Source of the DNA: Negativicutes bacterium
Lineage (GTDB): Bacteria; Bacillota; Negativicutes; JAAYSF01
Length of the DNA stretch: 51,335 bases
Reading direction: 5' to 3'
Assembly (NCBI GenBank): GCA_028707635.1
Contig: JAQWAQ010000001.1
Coordinates: 1-51,335 of the forward strand
Below are positions 19,769 through 29,612 of the stretch, piece after piece (positions within the stretch are counted from its first letter, which is position 1; each line of letters starts with the position of its first letter). Made by a program: the position numbers and the translations under genes. The notes under the pieces were generated by a model. It was not told where the DNA came from. It did no database searches and was given only the letters and a program-made list of their open reading frames with translations.

Positions 19769-20354
19769 GATTATGGGTTGGAATACGCTTGTACGGTAAA
19801 TCGACTAAAATTTGGTCGGTAAGTTCTTTAAAAAAGACTGCTGCAGTCGTGTTAACCGTATACGGCTCAACCTCAAATCGCGTGGCTTTAATAACATGAT
19901 ATTTCTTGTCTACGGCAGAATAAGCATAACACTTCAGCACAATTCCTGATTCAACGTAATTTTCCTCTAGCCAAAAACCACTAAACTCCCAAAAACTAGC
20001 TTGAGATAATTCAACAACAATAACAATATCCGCCGATAGTTTATCAGCAATCTCTGCCATTGCTGTTTTATCTGTTAATTTAGCTAGCTTACTGTCAGTC
20101 AAAAAAGCTTGCGAGGCTGCAGCAGTTATCTCGGGCGATAACAGTGAGTAATAAGGATACTTAAAGGGTTGTTTAATTGTGTCCTGGATGATTTTGATAT
20201 CTTCCGAGCATCTGTAATGCGCTGTGTTCATCAGCGGCAAAACAGCCACACGAAGCGGTGTCATAGCCTGAACCGACATAGTACCCAAAGCCCACATGAT
20301 TATGACCAGCAACAATCCATTCCGGAACAATTTCATGTTACTCATTTCCTCCAA
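19743..20354 (-). CDS. Secreted protein of unknown function
   Basis: Signal peptide (LLLVIIMWALGTMSVQA), then PLRVAVLPLMNTAHY. Confidence 0.65.
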   Translation of the reverse strand: MEEMSNMKLFRNGLLLVIIMWALGTMSVQAMTPLRVAVLPLMNTAHYRCSEDIKIIQDTIKQPFKYPYYSLLSPEITAAASQAFLTDSKLAKLTDKTAMAEIADKLSADIVIVVELSQASFWEFSGFWLEENYVESGIVLKCYAYSAVDKKYHVIKATRFEVEPYTVNTTAAVFFKELTDQILVDLPYKRIPTHNQELSTDVR

Positions 20355-20514
20355 CTTCAGTCGATCAATTTTCGATACTATTTAATAAAATTATACCACA
20401 ATAATAAAGCATATCCTTTAACCTTCTGTCAATAGTAACCATGCCCTTAAACAAATAAAACAACCTGTACCTTTGTATAGTACAGATTGCTTGATTTGCT
20501 GCTTAAGCAAACGA

Positions 20515-21267
20515 TCACTTATGCCCATTTCCTTTACCATTGTTATGATCTTTCTTGTCGTTTTGCTTGCCACTTTTGTTTTCATTATGTTTATCGTTAT
20601 TTTTACCTTGCCTGCGGTCATTCTCATAACGTTTATCTTTGTCGTTATCCCGATCACGCTCATAGCGGTTATCATTGTCTCTGTCCCGATCCCGATCATG
20701 CTCATAACGGTTATTATTGTCTCTGTCCCGATTGCGATCACGGTCATAGCGGTCATCATTATCTCTGTCTCGATCATGATCACGATAGTTGCCATGATCT
20801 CTATCATCATCAAAATCTATGTAATTGATATCTAAGCCATGCACATGAGCATTATCGATAAACCTAGCGTGATTTCGCTTTAAGTCTTTAACTTTAATGC
20901 CGTACATATTAGCAATTTGGCCCCATCCCAAGTTCTTTCTCCGAAGAATAACAATATCATCAACCGGCAGACCCGCATAATCCGCTGCAGCATACATCAT
21001 GGATATATCACCAAAGCCGAAATCAAAACTAGCGTTTAATCGTATTACCTCTGACGCTGGAATTGTCCGGTGATAATGTGATGACAATAGATGAGAAAAC
21101 CTTATATTATCAGCAGTAGTCTCCGACCTAGAATAACTGACATCGCCAACACGGATAGATGTTGTTGAAGTATCAAAACTAGAAGCACTGACACCGACCG
21201 GAACAATAAAGGTCAACGCCGTGGAAAATGCTATGGCAGCAGCATAACGGTTTAACAACATGAACAT
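20515..21267 (-). CDS. Secreted protein with C-terminal Asp/Arg/Asn/Tyr repeat region
   Basis: Signal peptide, folded-looking N-terminal domain, then (YERDRDRDRDND)n; competing antisense ORFs lie only over the repeat. Confidence 0.7.
   Translation of the reverse strand: MFMLLNRYAAAIAFSTALTFIVPVGVSASSFDTSTTSIRVGDVSYSRSETTADNIRFSHLLSSHYHRTIPASEVIRLNASFDFGFGDISMMYAAADYAGLPVDDIVILRRKNLGWGQIANMYGIKVKDLKRNHARFIDNAHVHGLDINYIDFDDDRDHGNYRDHDRDRDNDDRYDRDRNRDRDNNNRYEHDRDRDRDNDNRYERDRDNDKDKRYENDRRQGKNNDKHNENKSGKQNDKKDHNNGKGNGHK
20629..20800 (-). repeat. Degenerate 42-bp tandem repeat inside CDS
   Basis: Unit ctcatagcggttatcattgtctctgtcccgatcccgatcatg recurs with substitutions, about 3-4 units. Confidence 0.7.
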
Positions 21268-21377
21268 CCCCCCTTTTACTGTTACCCTGATTTTACCACT
21301 CGGACTGACCAGTCAGCCATAGGCCTGAAGCCCTATTTTTTGTTAAATAGTTCCGCCTTTTCATCCCCTAGAACCGA

Positions 21378-22139
21378 TTAGTCCCCACTCTCCTCCAGTT
21401 CCTCTAGTACACTGGCATGATGGACAATGATTAAATTTAGGGAAATTGCTAAATCAATAATTTCTTCTGACTCTGATCCCGACTGGAGCCAAACTGAATC
21501 ATAGCCGGCTAGCTTACATGCCTGCAACACTCTGGTTACGAGCAAGGGTTTCCCAGTAATGGCGACAACTTCCGGGATTGGCGAAAGCAATGTAAATAAG
21601 CGGTCTGTGATAACCTCTTCTTTTCCGGTTGTAACACCAATCAACGAAACGCTATAGCCCCGTTGCTTCAAATGCCGCGACAGTACAAGTGCGTCATCTG
21701 TCTCACCATCCGTCGCATCAACAACAACCCACTTTTTCTTCTGCAACATGACCTTTTTACTGCTCTCTACCATAGCGCACGCGTCAAAAATCACATTAAG
21801 ACCTAGCGACTGAGCTTTTTCAATCACTTCCGGGGTGTTCACGCCCGGTTGTAACCACACATTTTTAATACCGAGCGCTTCACATTCCACCAAAGCTTCT
21901 AATGCTGCCGCGGGAGGAATAACAAAATCGACCACATCCGGTACAATCGGCAACTCCTGTAACGATTTAAAACAAGGCTCGCCATCAATCATCGTTTCCC
22001 TGGGATTAACGGGATAGGTCTCATAGCCATAACTCTTCAAGAGTTTAAAAATACGATAACCAAACTTTTTAGGGTTCGCCGTAGCGCCCAGCACAGCCCA
22101 TTTCGTCAGTTGCAGCATTTCCTTGACCTGTCTTTTCAT
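21378..22139 (-). CDS. CoA-binding protein with duplicated domain
   Basis: KWAVLGATANPKKFGYRIFKLLKSYGYETYPVNP, IKNVWLQPGV; start 22139 after CAGGAGAAACCATC. Confidence 0.8.
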   Translation of the reverse strand: MKRQVKEMLQLTKWAVLGATANPKKFGYRIFKLLKSYGYETYPVNPRETMIDGEPCFKSLQELPIVPDVVDFVIPPAAALEALVECEALGIKNVWLQPGVNTPEVIEKAQSLGLNVIFDACAMVESSKKVMLQKKKWVVVDATDGETDDALVLSRHLKQRGYSVSLIGVTTGKEEVITDRLFTLLSPIPEVVAITGKPLLVTRVLQACKLAGYDSVWLQSGSESEEIIDLAISLNLIIVHHASVLEELEESGD

Positions 22140-22187
22140 GATGGTTTCTCCTGTTTCGTTATTCATAGAACACGGCCACTGTTCTGC

Positions 22188-23663
22188 TTAAGCCATCTTT
22201 AATATCTCTATACCTAAACTTGAATTCTTTTCAATCGCCTGAATCGTACGATCAATATGGACAAAGATCTCTTCTGATAGTTTTTTAGCCTGTAGGTATA
22301 AGTTGTTCGCCTCTATTTCATTATTAGCCTTCACAGCATCAATAACCTTTATGCCCATACTATGTAACTTATGATGAACACCATCAATTGCCGTCCATTC
22401 TTGGGCTATATCCGGGTGAGTGATATGAATCGCATGATAGAAATGTCCAAAAGCACATCGCTTCGAATCGGTTTGAATCGGATAAATCTTCTTTTCATCA
22501 ACAATGCGTTTCAAATTCTTCATCCAATTACCATGAGCTTCTTTGGCCTTTAAAAGGTTATTTCGCAAGTCCTCATTAGTAATTGCATTTATTCCACCAT
22601 TCAAAGACGATATCATAGTTCTTACGATATCACTCAGTTCCCCATCAATCTTTGAGATGTGTTTTGCATTCTCAGCACTTTCCATAGCATCATTATGAAT
22701 AACCTGGGTCATGTTATGGAGGTTTTCGGCATCCTGAGCTGATAAATTCATTGCTTGATTGACTTGCTTAGCCGCTTCTTTGATTTCCAACATTGATTCT
22801 GATATTGTATCCACATCTTTAATTGTATCTTTCAACATAAATACATTATTTTTTATTGTACCTGATATGACATCAAGCTTTGCATTCATATTATTTGTTG
22901 ACCGCATTGTATGATTCAGACTTTCCCGACTCCCACTGGCTGCTTGATGAATATTATTTACAAAAACTCGCATATCATCTAAATTCGTTTTAGTACTATC
23001 GGCTAATTTTCTGATCTCATTAGCCACAACTGCGAAGCCTCTGCCGAATTCACCGGCTCGGGCCGCTTCGATAGATGCATTAAGCGCTAACAAGTTAGTC
23101 TGTTCTGCGATTGCTTCCACTCCATTGACGATTTCACTTACTTTAGCGGCCATGTCCACTAGCTGGGCGATTTGTTCACCCATTGTGGTCGTATCACTAA
23201 TAACTTCCTCTTTTAGAGTATTAATTTCATTTAACTGAATCATACTTTCATCATTCTTACGAATAAGGTTATTAGAAGACTCTGATAACTGATTCATCGT
23301 TGCAGACGTATGCCCGATTGTATCGTTAACATCATTCATACTTGCAGTGATTTCCTCGACAATCGCAAGATTCGATTCACTTAACGTTGCCATGTCTTTT
23401 GCAAAACCAATCAGCTTATATGCAGAATGAGTCATCTTAACATCAAATTCACTTAAGGAAGACACAATATTTAACATTTGTTTAGAACTAATCGACATCT
23501 GCTTTTCACTTGTTAAAAGCTTATCAAAATGACCTAGCAAAGTTTTATGAATAGGATACTCAACACTAGGATTCTCAACTTCTTTGCCATTAAGCCGGTC
23601 TTCAACGCTCTGAATAATACAAAGCGCTTCATGACAGGGTGCTTTTTTTCTAAAAAAGTTCAT
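22188..23663 (-). CDS. Soluble methyl-accepting chemotaxis protein with C-terminal CZB-like domain
   Basis: MCP hairpin [36 protein letters not shown]-terminal AHGNWMKNL...[10 protein letters not shown]...HHKLHSMG; no TM segment; RBS GAGGAGG. Confidence 0.85.
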   Translation of the reverse strand: MNFFRKKAPCHEALCIIQSVEDRLNGKEVENPSVEYPIHKTLLGHFDKLLTSEKQMSISSKQMLNIVSSLSEFDVKMTHSAYKLIGFAKDMATLSESNLAIVEEITASMNDVNDTIGHTSATMNQLSESSNNLIRKNDESMIQLNEINTLKEEVISDTTTMGEQIAQLVDMAAKVSEIVNGVEAIAEQTNLLALNASIEAARAGEFGRGFAVVANEIRKLADSTKTNLDDMRVFVNNIHQAASGSRESLNHTMRSTNNMNAKLDVISGTIKNNVFMLKDTIKDVDTISESMLEIKEAAKQVNQAMNLSAQDAENLHNMTQVIHNDAMESAENAKHISKIDGELSDIVRTMISSLNGGINAITNEDLRNNLLKAKEAHGNWMKNLKRIVDEKKIYPIQTDSKRCAFGHFYHAIHITHPDIAQEWTAIDGVHHKLHSMGIKVIDAVKANNEIEANNLYLQAKKLSEEIFVHIDRTIQAIEKNSSLGIEILKMA

Positions 23664-23828
23664 GACATGCCTCCTCTTGATACCGATAGATGGATTATAA
23701 TACCGATTCATTACATTCCTCTATTTAAATATTGAATATTAATATACTATTATTCCTAACAAAACACTAAACTCCTGCTAAATCTGCACCACTTATAAAA
23801 AAAGACTCCCGAGAGCATCTCAGAAGCC

Positions 23829-24209
23829 TTAAGGTGTTACCGCTATTTTTTGTACTAATTGATCCGTGATTTCCTTGATAAGATCAATCGTTGTTTCAAT
23901 CTCTTCGGGCGTTATCTGATCAAGGTGGATGCCGCACGTTACAACTACATTTTTATTTAATCTTGAGCATAAAGTATGGGACACGTATCTTGCCGCTTCA
24001 TCGTCTTTATGTCCGGTTAAATTTAATACAGATGTTGTGGCGCTTGTCACAGTCGGTGTTGATAAGCTTGGCCGCGGTACACTTAAGGTTACACAGCCGA
24101 TATGAGGGCTATCTCCGCCTGAAATAATGATACATAAATCTTCCCCTACGGAAACAGCTTGTAAATCAATCTTAATTCTGCCCTTTTCCAATTCCAAATG
24201 AATCATCAT
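23829..24209 (-). CDS. LpdD-like prenylated-flavin chaperone domain protein
   Basis: GGDSPHIGCVTLSVPRPSL...KDDEAARYVSHTLCSRLNKNVVVTCGIHLDQITPEEI; overlaps ubiX stop (ATGA). Confidence 0.65.
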   Translation of the reverse strand: MMIHLELEKGRIKIDLQAVSVGEDLCIIISGGDSPHIGCVTLSVPRPSLSTPTVTSATTSVLNLTGHKDDEAARYVSHTLCSRLNKNVVVTCGIHLDQITPEEIETTIDLIKEITDQLVQKIAVTP

Positions 24210-24781
24210 TCACACCATCTGCTGAATCCACTGACTTCGATATCAAACTTCTCGAGAATTTTACCAATAATATGTCTGTTCATATCTGTTATAGTCATAG
24301 GGTTGTTGTAGTATGTCACCATAGGCGGCATAATAAATGCACCTAACTCAGCTAATGTCAGCATATTTCTTAGATGAATGGCACTGAGCGGACACTCTCG
24401 GGTTGCTAATACAAGTCTTTTTCCTTCTTTAATTGTAACATCAGCCGCTCTAAGCAGCAGATTATCAGCATAACCACAGGCAATCCCGGCAACTGTTTTC
24501 ATACTGCAGGGAATAACGATCATACCCGCAGTTCTAAACGTACCGCTAGCGATACCTGCCCCAATATTATTTATATCATAGACCTGATCCGCTAGAGCAA
24601 TGACTTCAGCGAGCTTATAGTCTGTCTCTTGAAGGATTGTTTCTTCAGCACCCTTTGAAATAACAAGATGAGTCTCATAGTCAGGGCTTTCGCGAAGAAT
24701 TTGTAATAACTGTATTCCTAATATGGCACCACTCGCCCCACTCATCCCGATAACTAACCGTTTTTTATTGGCTGCTAACAT
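24206..24781 (-). CDS. ubiX: UbiX-family flavin prenyltransferase
   Basis: KRLVIGMSGASGAILGIQLLQIL, CSMKTVAGIACGYADNLLLRAADVTIKEGKRLVLATRECPLSAIHLRNM. Confidence 0.92.
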   Translation of the reverse strand: MLAANKKRLVIGMSGASGAILGIQLLQILRESPDYETHLVISKGAEETILQETDYKLAEVIALADQVYDINNIGAGIASGTFRTAGMIVIPCSMKTVAGIACGYADNLLLRAADVTIKEGKRLVLATRECPLSAIHLRNMLTLAELGAFIMPPMVTYYNNPMTITDMNRHIIGKILEKFDIEVSGFSRWCE

Positions 24782-25923
24782 TAAGTCCCCCACCCACCTT
24801 TTACATGAATAATATTGATATGCTGCTGCCTAATCCATTGTGCAATGTCTTTTCCTTTTAATTCATCAGGGACAGCATAAGTTGACTGGCGTAATGTTGC
24901 TTTGAAAGGTTCCAGTGCCGGAATAGACAATTTCGCTGCCTTGGAAATGATGTCAAATTCTTCTACAGTCAGCGAACCACGCCGCAACTTATCGAGTGCA
25001 GTTACAATTTTTTCCGGGTTAGGGAACTCCAGCAGAGTCATAACTTTACGAACCATTATAGCCGCATTAAGCCAATCACCAGGCAATGTCATTCTGCTAT
25101 TCCAACAGGACAAGCTTTTAGAATCCATTACTAATCCCAATGCGGCAAACCGCAACTTAGAACTTAATGTCGCTTGCGCCACAGCGTCAAGCTTCACCAT
25201 TGCACGATCAAACTCCTCTGCCGGCAGCTCAGCCATTTCTTCAAAGACAGACTGGAGTAAATTACTCTGGGCCAAAACCCTAAAAAACTGCGCTGGTTCC
25301 TGGGCCTCATTCAAAACCTTTGTCAACTCAGCAAGCACCCGTTCGACCGGTTCATTGCCAAGTTCATCGGCAGTGGCACTTGCAAGAGCCAGCGTGTCAC
25401 CATCTATCAGAAAACCTAACCGCGCCGCTTGTCCGGCAAGCCGCAACGCCCTGATCGGGTCATCAGAAAAATGCTGACTTGTGGCGCGCAGGATCTTGTT
25501 CTTGATGTCCTTAATTCCACCAAAAGGATCAATGATTTCTCCGCTCAAACTATCGATGGCAATGGAGTTGACGGTTGTATCGCGTCGGAACAGATCTTCT
25601 TCAATCGTTACTTTAGGTTTTGATGAAATCTTGAACCCTTTGTAACCACTACCGACCTTACGCTCGGTTCTGGCAAAGGCAACTTCACACCCCCTGCCAT
25701 CGATGGTCAGTCGAAAAACCGGAAAATACTTACCGCATTCCTCTGCAGCAGGAAAGAGCAGCTTGAAGTTTTTCTTAACCATACCCACTACGCAAAAGTC
25801 AATGTCCTTCGGTGTAATCCCCAGTAACCTGTCACGGACACAACCACCGACTCTATAGAGGCGTCCACCATTTTCTGCGATGGTTTCGGCAAAAATTCGC
25901 TCTGTTAATCCATTGTTGCTCAC
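24781..25923 (-). CDS. CCA tRNA nucleotidyltransferase / poly(A) polymerase family
   Basis: RVGGCVRDRLLGITPKDIDFCVVG, RRDTTVNSIAIDSLSGEIIDPFGG, DDPIRALRLAGQAARLGF. Confidence 0.85.
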   Translation of the reverse strand: MSNNGLTERIFAETIAENGGRLYRVGGCVRDRLLGITPKDIDFCVVGMVKKNFKLLFPAAEECGKYFPVFRLTIDGRGCEVAFARTERKVGSGYKGFKISSKPKVTIEEDLFRRDTTVNSIAIDSLSGEIIDPFGGIKDIKNKILRATSQHFSDDPIRALRLAGQAARLGFLIDGDTLALASATADELGNEPVERVLAELTKVLNEAQEPAQFFRVLAQSNLLQSVFEEMAELPAEEFDRAMVKLDAVAQATLSSKLRFAALGLVMDSKSLSCWNSRMTLPGDWLNAAIMVRKVMTLLEFPNPEKIVTALDKLRRGSLTVEEFDIISKAAKLSIPALEPFKATLRQSTYAVPDELKGKDIAQWIRQQHINIIHVKGGWGT

Positions 25924-25958
25924 TTGGATCCTTCCTCCTTATCCGAAGCACGTTTCAC

Positions 25959-26085
25959 TTTATCCGATGACCAAGCCGTTCTAAAGCTTCCTTTCTAGAA
26001 AACCAAGAACGACTAAGTCCCTGGATACGGTTCGGCTAAGCTTCATATGGAGTTAAAACTCCATATGAAGCAAGTCTCACTTTAT
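25959..26085 (-). repeat. Dispersed intergenic repeat, copy B (full length, minus orientation)
   Basis: Reverse complement ATAAAGTGAGACTTGCTTCATATGGAGTTTTAACTCCATATGAAG...CGAACCGTATCCAGGGACTTAGTCGTTC...GAACGGCTTGGTCATCGGATAAA. Confidence 0.75.
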
Positions 26086-26227
26086 TGTATCACACGTTCA
26101 GTGAACCGGACAAAACCCCAGAAAAGCCAGCCTCGGCAAGAATTAATAGACACACATTGGTAATAATGCTAAAATTATTAGTAAAGTTAGAATAGGACAA
26201 TATTCCCATATTGTTAGGGGGTAATAA

Positions 26228-28024
26228 GTGGAAACACTTAACATGTTTTATGAAGGTTATAAAAACTTGTCAGAATTTGTCCAGCATAACCACAATACAT
26301 TGTTTGGTCCTGATAAGCAAGCTATCTTAGTACAGATATTCAGCGGTCGTTGTGAACAAGCTTTTTTGACAAAATTGTCCACAGAAATTACCGGGTTAAT
26401 TCCCCATGCCCACATTATCGGCACAACTACGTCAGGCGAGATTATGAATGGACAGGTAAGTGGACTTAAGACAGCGATTTCGTTTTCAGTCTTTCAGCAT
26501 AGTATGATCCGCACAGGGTTTTTCCAAAAAACTGGTGAGGATAGTGAGTTGGGGCAGACGATTGCTGCAACGCTAGGCAGCAATACAGCGAAAGTATTAA
26601 TTCTATTTGCCACTAGGCTATCGATAAACGCTGAAGATATGTTAATGGGTATTCAATCGGTATATCCTAAATTACCTGTTGCCGGCGGAAATGCAGGCCA
26701 TAATTCACATACAGAACAAAAATTTGTCTTTTGTAACGGGAAGATTACTGATAATGGAGTCGTGGGGGCTGTATTGGAGGGTGAAAGTCTAACAGTAAAT
26801 TGCTATTCCCATCTGGGTTGGCAGCCTATTGGTAAAGAAATGACGATTACCAAGGCTGATGGAACTCGTGTATATACAATTGATTATCTGCCTGCCTATG
26901 AGATTTACCGGAAATATCTAGGTATTGATAGTATCAAAAATTTCTTTAACGTGATTGAGTATCCCCTGGTCACTACGAGACACGGACTCCAGATAGCCAG
27001 AACACCCATTATTCACTATGAGGACGACTCAATTGCCTTTGCCGGAGAATTAATTGAGGGAGAAAAGGTTCGCCTAAGTTTCGGTCATGTTGGGTTAATT
27101 TCCGAACAAACTGATGCTCTATGCAAGGAAATCAGACAGAAACCAGTTGAGAGTATTTTTGTATATTCCTGTGAAAGCCGCAGAGGTTTTCTCCAGGATC
27201 TAAGTAAGATGGAAACCGAGCCACTTCAAAAAATCGCTCCTACCACCGGCTTCTTTACCTGTGGCGAATTCTTTCATGCTGATTCTACGAATCAATTGCT
27301 TAATTCTACGATGACTATGTTGATTTTGTCAGAGGCGAACGTAAAGAAACTGCCTGAACCAGCAGCATTGCCTGAACAAAACGCCATGAGTGATAGCGGC
27401 AGTGCATCGAAAGATAATGTGGCCGCAAGAAACACCGATGTTTTAAAGGCATTAACCCACCTTGTCGATACAGTAACCGCCGAACTAGTCAGCGCAAACG
27501 CGCAGCTAAAATATATCGGTTTACATGACTCACTCACAGGACTGTATAACCGCACCTTTTTCGAACAGGAAATTGGAAAGTTGGAGCGCCTTGACACCAC
27601 AGTAGGGGTTATTGTCTGTGATTTGGATTTATTAAAAACACTGAATGATGCTTTGGGACATGCTGCTGGCGATAAGGCCCTGAAACTAGCCGCTGAAATA
27701 ATTGCTCTTTCTTGTCCAAAGGACGGCATTGCTGCAAGAATCGGCGGGGATGAATTTGCTATATTGCTGACTCATGCGACTTTGCCGATCCTTGACGACA
27801 TCCGCAAAAGGATTTTAGACGAAGCTGCTCACACCCGACAGATAAATCCCGATACCATTCTGTATTTATCTATTGGCTTTGCCCTCAAAGGGCCCGGTGG
27901 GACACTAACTATAGAGGACGCCTTCAAAGAGGCTGACGCCAGTATGTACCGCCATAAAACAGCCAATAAAATGAATGTTCGTCAAGAGATGGTTCATAAC
28001 TTAGTGAAACGCGACTTGCTTTAG
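26228..28024 (+). CDS. FIST-domain sensor diguanylate cyclase (FIST + GGDEF)
   Basis: FIST N-terminal half, C-terminal LHDSLTGLYNRTFFEQEI and ARIGGDEFAILL; GTG start. Confidence 0.88.
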   Translation: METLNMFYEGYKNLSEFVQHNHNTLFGPDKQAILVQIFSGRCEQAFLTKLSTEITGLIPHAHIIGTTTSGEIMNGQVSGLKTAISFSVFQHSMIRTGFFQKTGEDSELGQTIAATLGSNTAKVLILFATRLSINAEDMLMGIQSVYPKLPVAGGNAGHNSHTEQKFVFCNGKITDNGVVGAVLEGESLTVNCYSHLGWQPIGKEMTITKADGTRVYTIDYLPAYEIYRKYLGIDSIKNFFNVIEYPLVTTRHGLQIARTPIIHYEDDSIAFAGELIEGEKVRLSFGHVGLISEQTDALCKEIRQKPVESIFVYSCESRRGFLQDLSKMETEPLQKIAPTTGFFTCGEFFHADSTNQLLNSTMTMLILSEANVKKLPEPAALPEQNAMSDSGSASKDNVAARNTDVLKALTHLVDTVTAELVSANAQLKYIGLHDSLTGLYNRTFFEQEIGKLERLDTTVGVIVCDLDLLKTLNDALGHAAGDKALKLAAEIIALSCPKDGIAARIGGDEFAILLTHATLPILDDIRKRILDEAAHTRQINPDTILYLSIGFALKGPGGTLTIEDAFKEADASMYRHKTANKMNVRQEMVHNLVKRDLL

Positions 28025-28057
28025 ACTGTGTTTAACTCCATCTGAAGCCTGACAGTT

Positions 28058-28093
28058 AAAGATCCTGCAGGCTTTTAAAACCTGCAGGATCTT
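28058..28093. terminator. Hairpin terminator
   Basis: AAAGATCCTGCAGG...CCTGCAGGATCTTT. Confidence 0.75.
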
Positions 28094-28108
28094 TATTAGT
28101 CTATTTTT

Positions 28109-29065
28109 CTATGCAACGGCTTCATCGCTCGGTTCATCTTCGACAGGTTTATTGCCCCAGTAGCTGGCTAATAAACTACCGCTCATGTATTCCCAAACAG
28201 TCATGACCGCAGCCGGCAACGCCGCCATTGGCTCTAAATGAGCTAACGCCAGGGCGACTGCAAGGCCCGAATTTTCCATGCCAATTTCAAACGTAATTGC
28301 ACGAGATTTTTTCTTCGACATGTTGACTGCCCGGCCGGCATAATAGCCAAGCACCAAGCCGGCAACATTATGAATTGCAACAGCTACGATAAGGACAAGT
28401 GCCATTGTCGCCATTCTAGAGGCATTCAAAGCCACTACGGAAGACATGATTGCAATAATAAAGATAACAGACACAGCCGGAACCACTTTAGTTAGTTTTT
28501 CCACCAGACGCGGAGCCAACGTATTAAGCGCAACCCCAGCCGCTACGGGAATTAATACAATCTTAACAATATCTATGAGCAGCGCATTGGCATCAATCGG
28601 AATCATAGTGCCTGCCAACAATAAAAAGATATAAGGGGTAAGCACTGGTGCCAAGATGGTATTAACACTAGAAACCGTTACCGAAAGGGCTGTATCCCCT
28701 TTAGCAATATATGTCATAACATTAGAACCGGTACCACTCGGGGCAGCTCCCAAGAGAACCATGCCGGCTGCCAGAGCAGGCGGCAAACCAAGCATTTTTG
28801 CAACTCCAAAACCAATTAAAGGCATGATAAGATAGCGGAAAAAGACACCATAGAAAACATCTTTCGGACGGGTAAGAACAAGGCGGAAATCCTCAAGAGA
28901 CATGGTAAGCCCCATTCCCAGCATGATAATCCCGAGAAGATACGAGATATACGGACCAATGGGTTTAAACGGTGCTGGATAGAAGAAGGCAACTGCTGAA
29001 ATAAGCACCACCCATAGCGTCATATTTCGACAAATAAACTGGGCCAACTTTTCTAAATACTTCAT
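28109..29065 (-). CDS. Bile acid:sodium symporter (BASS) family transporter
   Basis: Multi-TM; GAAPSGTGSNVMTYIAKGDTALSVTVSSVNTILAPVLTP and ITFEIGMENSGLAVALA. Confidence 0.9.
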   Translation of the reverse strand: MKYLEKLAQFICRNMTLWVVLISAVAFFYPAPFKPIGPYISYLLGIIMLGMGLTMSLEDFRLVLTRPKDVFYGVFFRYLIMPLIGFGVAKMLGLPPALAAGMVLLGAAPSGTGSNVMTYIAKGDTALSVTVSSVNTILAPVLTPYIFLLLAGTMIPIDANALLIDIVKIVLIPVAAGVALNTLAPRLVEKLTKVVPAVSVIFIIAIMSSVVALNASRMATMALVLIVAVAIHNVAGLVLGYYAGRAVNMSKKKSRAITFEIGMENSGLAVALALAHLEPMAALPAAVMTVWEYMSGSLLASYWGNKPVEDEPSDEAVA

Positions 29066-29092
29066 AAAAATATCCTCCTAAAAATAAAAAAT

Positions 29093-29390
29093 AAAATAAA
29101 AAAAACCTCTTGCCTTCAAGTCAATAGACTTAAAGGGGCAAGAGATATTCTCGCGGTACCACCCTTTTTCACAGATACGCATATCTGTCTCTTCATCAGG
29201 TCAAACAACCCTAGCAGTGTAACGGCTGCACTCCCTAAGGAGCTGATGCCGGCGCAGCTTACTTTACAGTTCAGCCTTGCTGTTCAGGAGTGATTTTGCA
29301 TTCCCTGTCGTTACCGATTCACACCAACCATCGGCTCTCTGAAACAACATTTAGAACACAACGTTCTCCCTCATCACATTTATCTTATAT
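29093..29390 (-). ncRNA. T-box leader upstream of BASS transporter
   Basis: Minus strand: AGAGAGCCGATGGTTGGTGTGAATCGGT (stem I apex), AGGGTGGTACCGCG (T-box, 29152..29165), terminator CTCTTGCC...GGCAAGAGGTTTTTTTT. Confidence 0.93.
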
Positions 29391-29612
29391 TAAAATGTAA
29401 CTTTGTAACTTATAAATAATATACCCTTATAGCATGCTGTTTGTCAACATAATTATAAACTATTTTCTAAAAAACCTCTATCAGTTCACCTTGTCCCGCC
29501 ATGCCAAGCAGCCTCGGCAAAGAGAAAAGTTGCGCAGCCTTTTTCGACCAATGCCCTTGAATGATATATAATGTAAGGAGAATTATCAAGTACATCGAGG
29601 AGGAAAGCGGAT

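Noticed and set aside
20629-20800. Possible CRISPR array
   Set aside because: Units are contiguous, in frame and lack unique spacers; no cas genes in the window.
20418-20835. ORFs on both strands with VIVSVPI.., DHAHSGYHCLC.. or MIMIEIM.. repeats
   Set aside because: Alternative-frame readings of the 42-bp tandem repeat in the 20515..21267 CDS.
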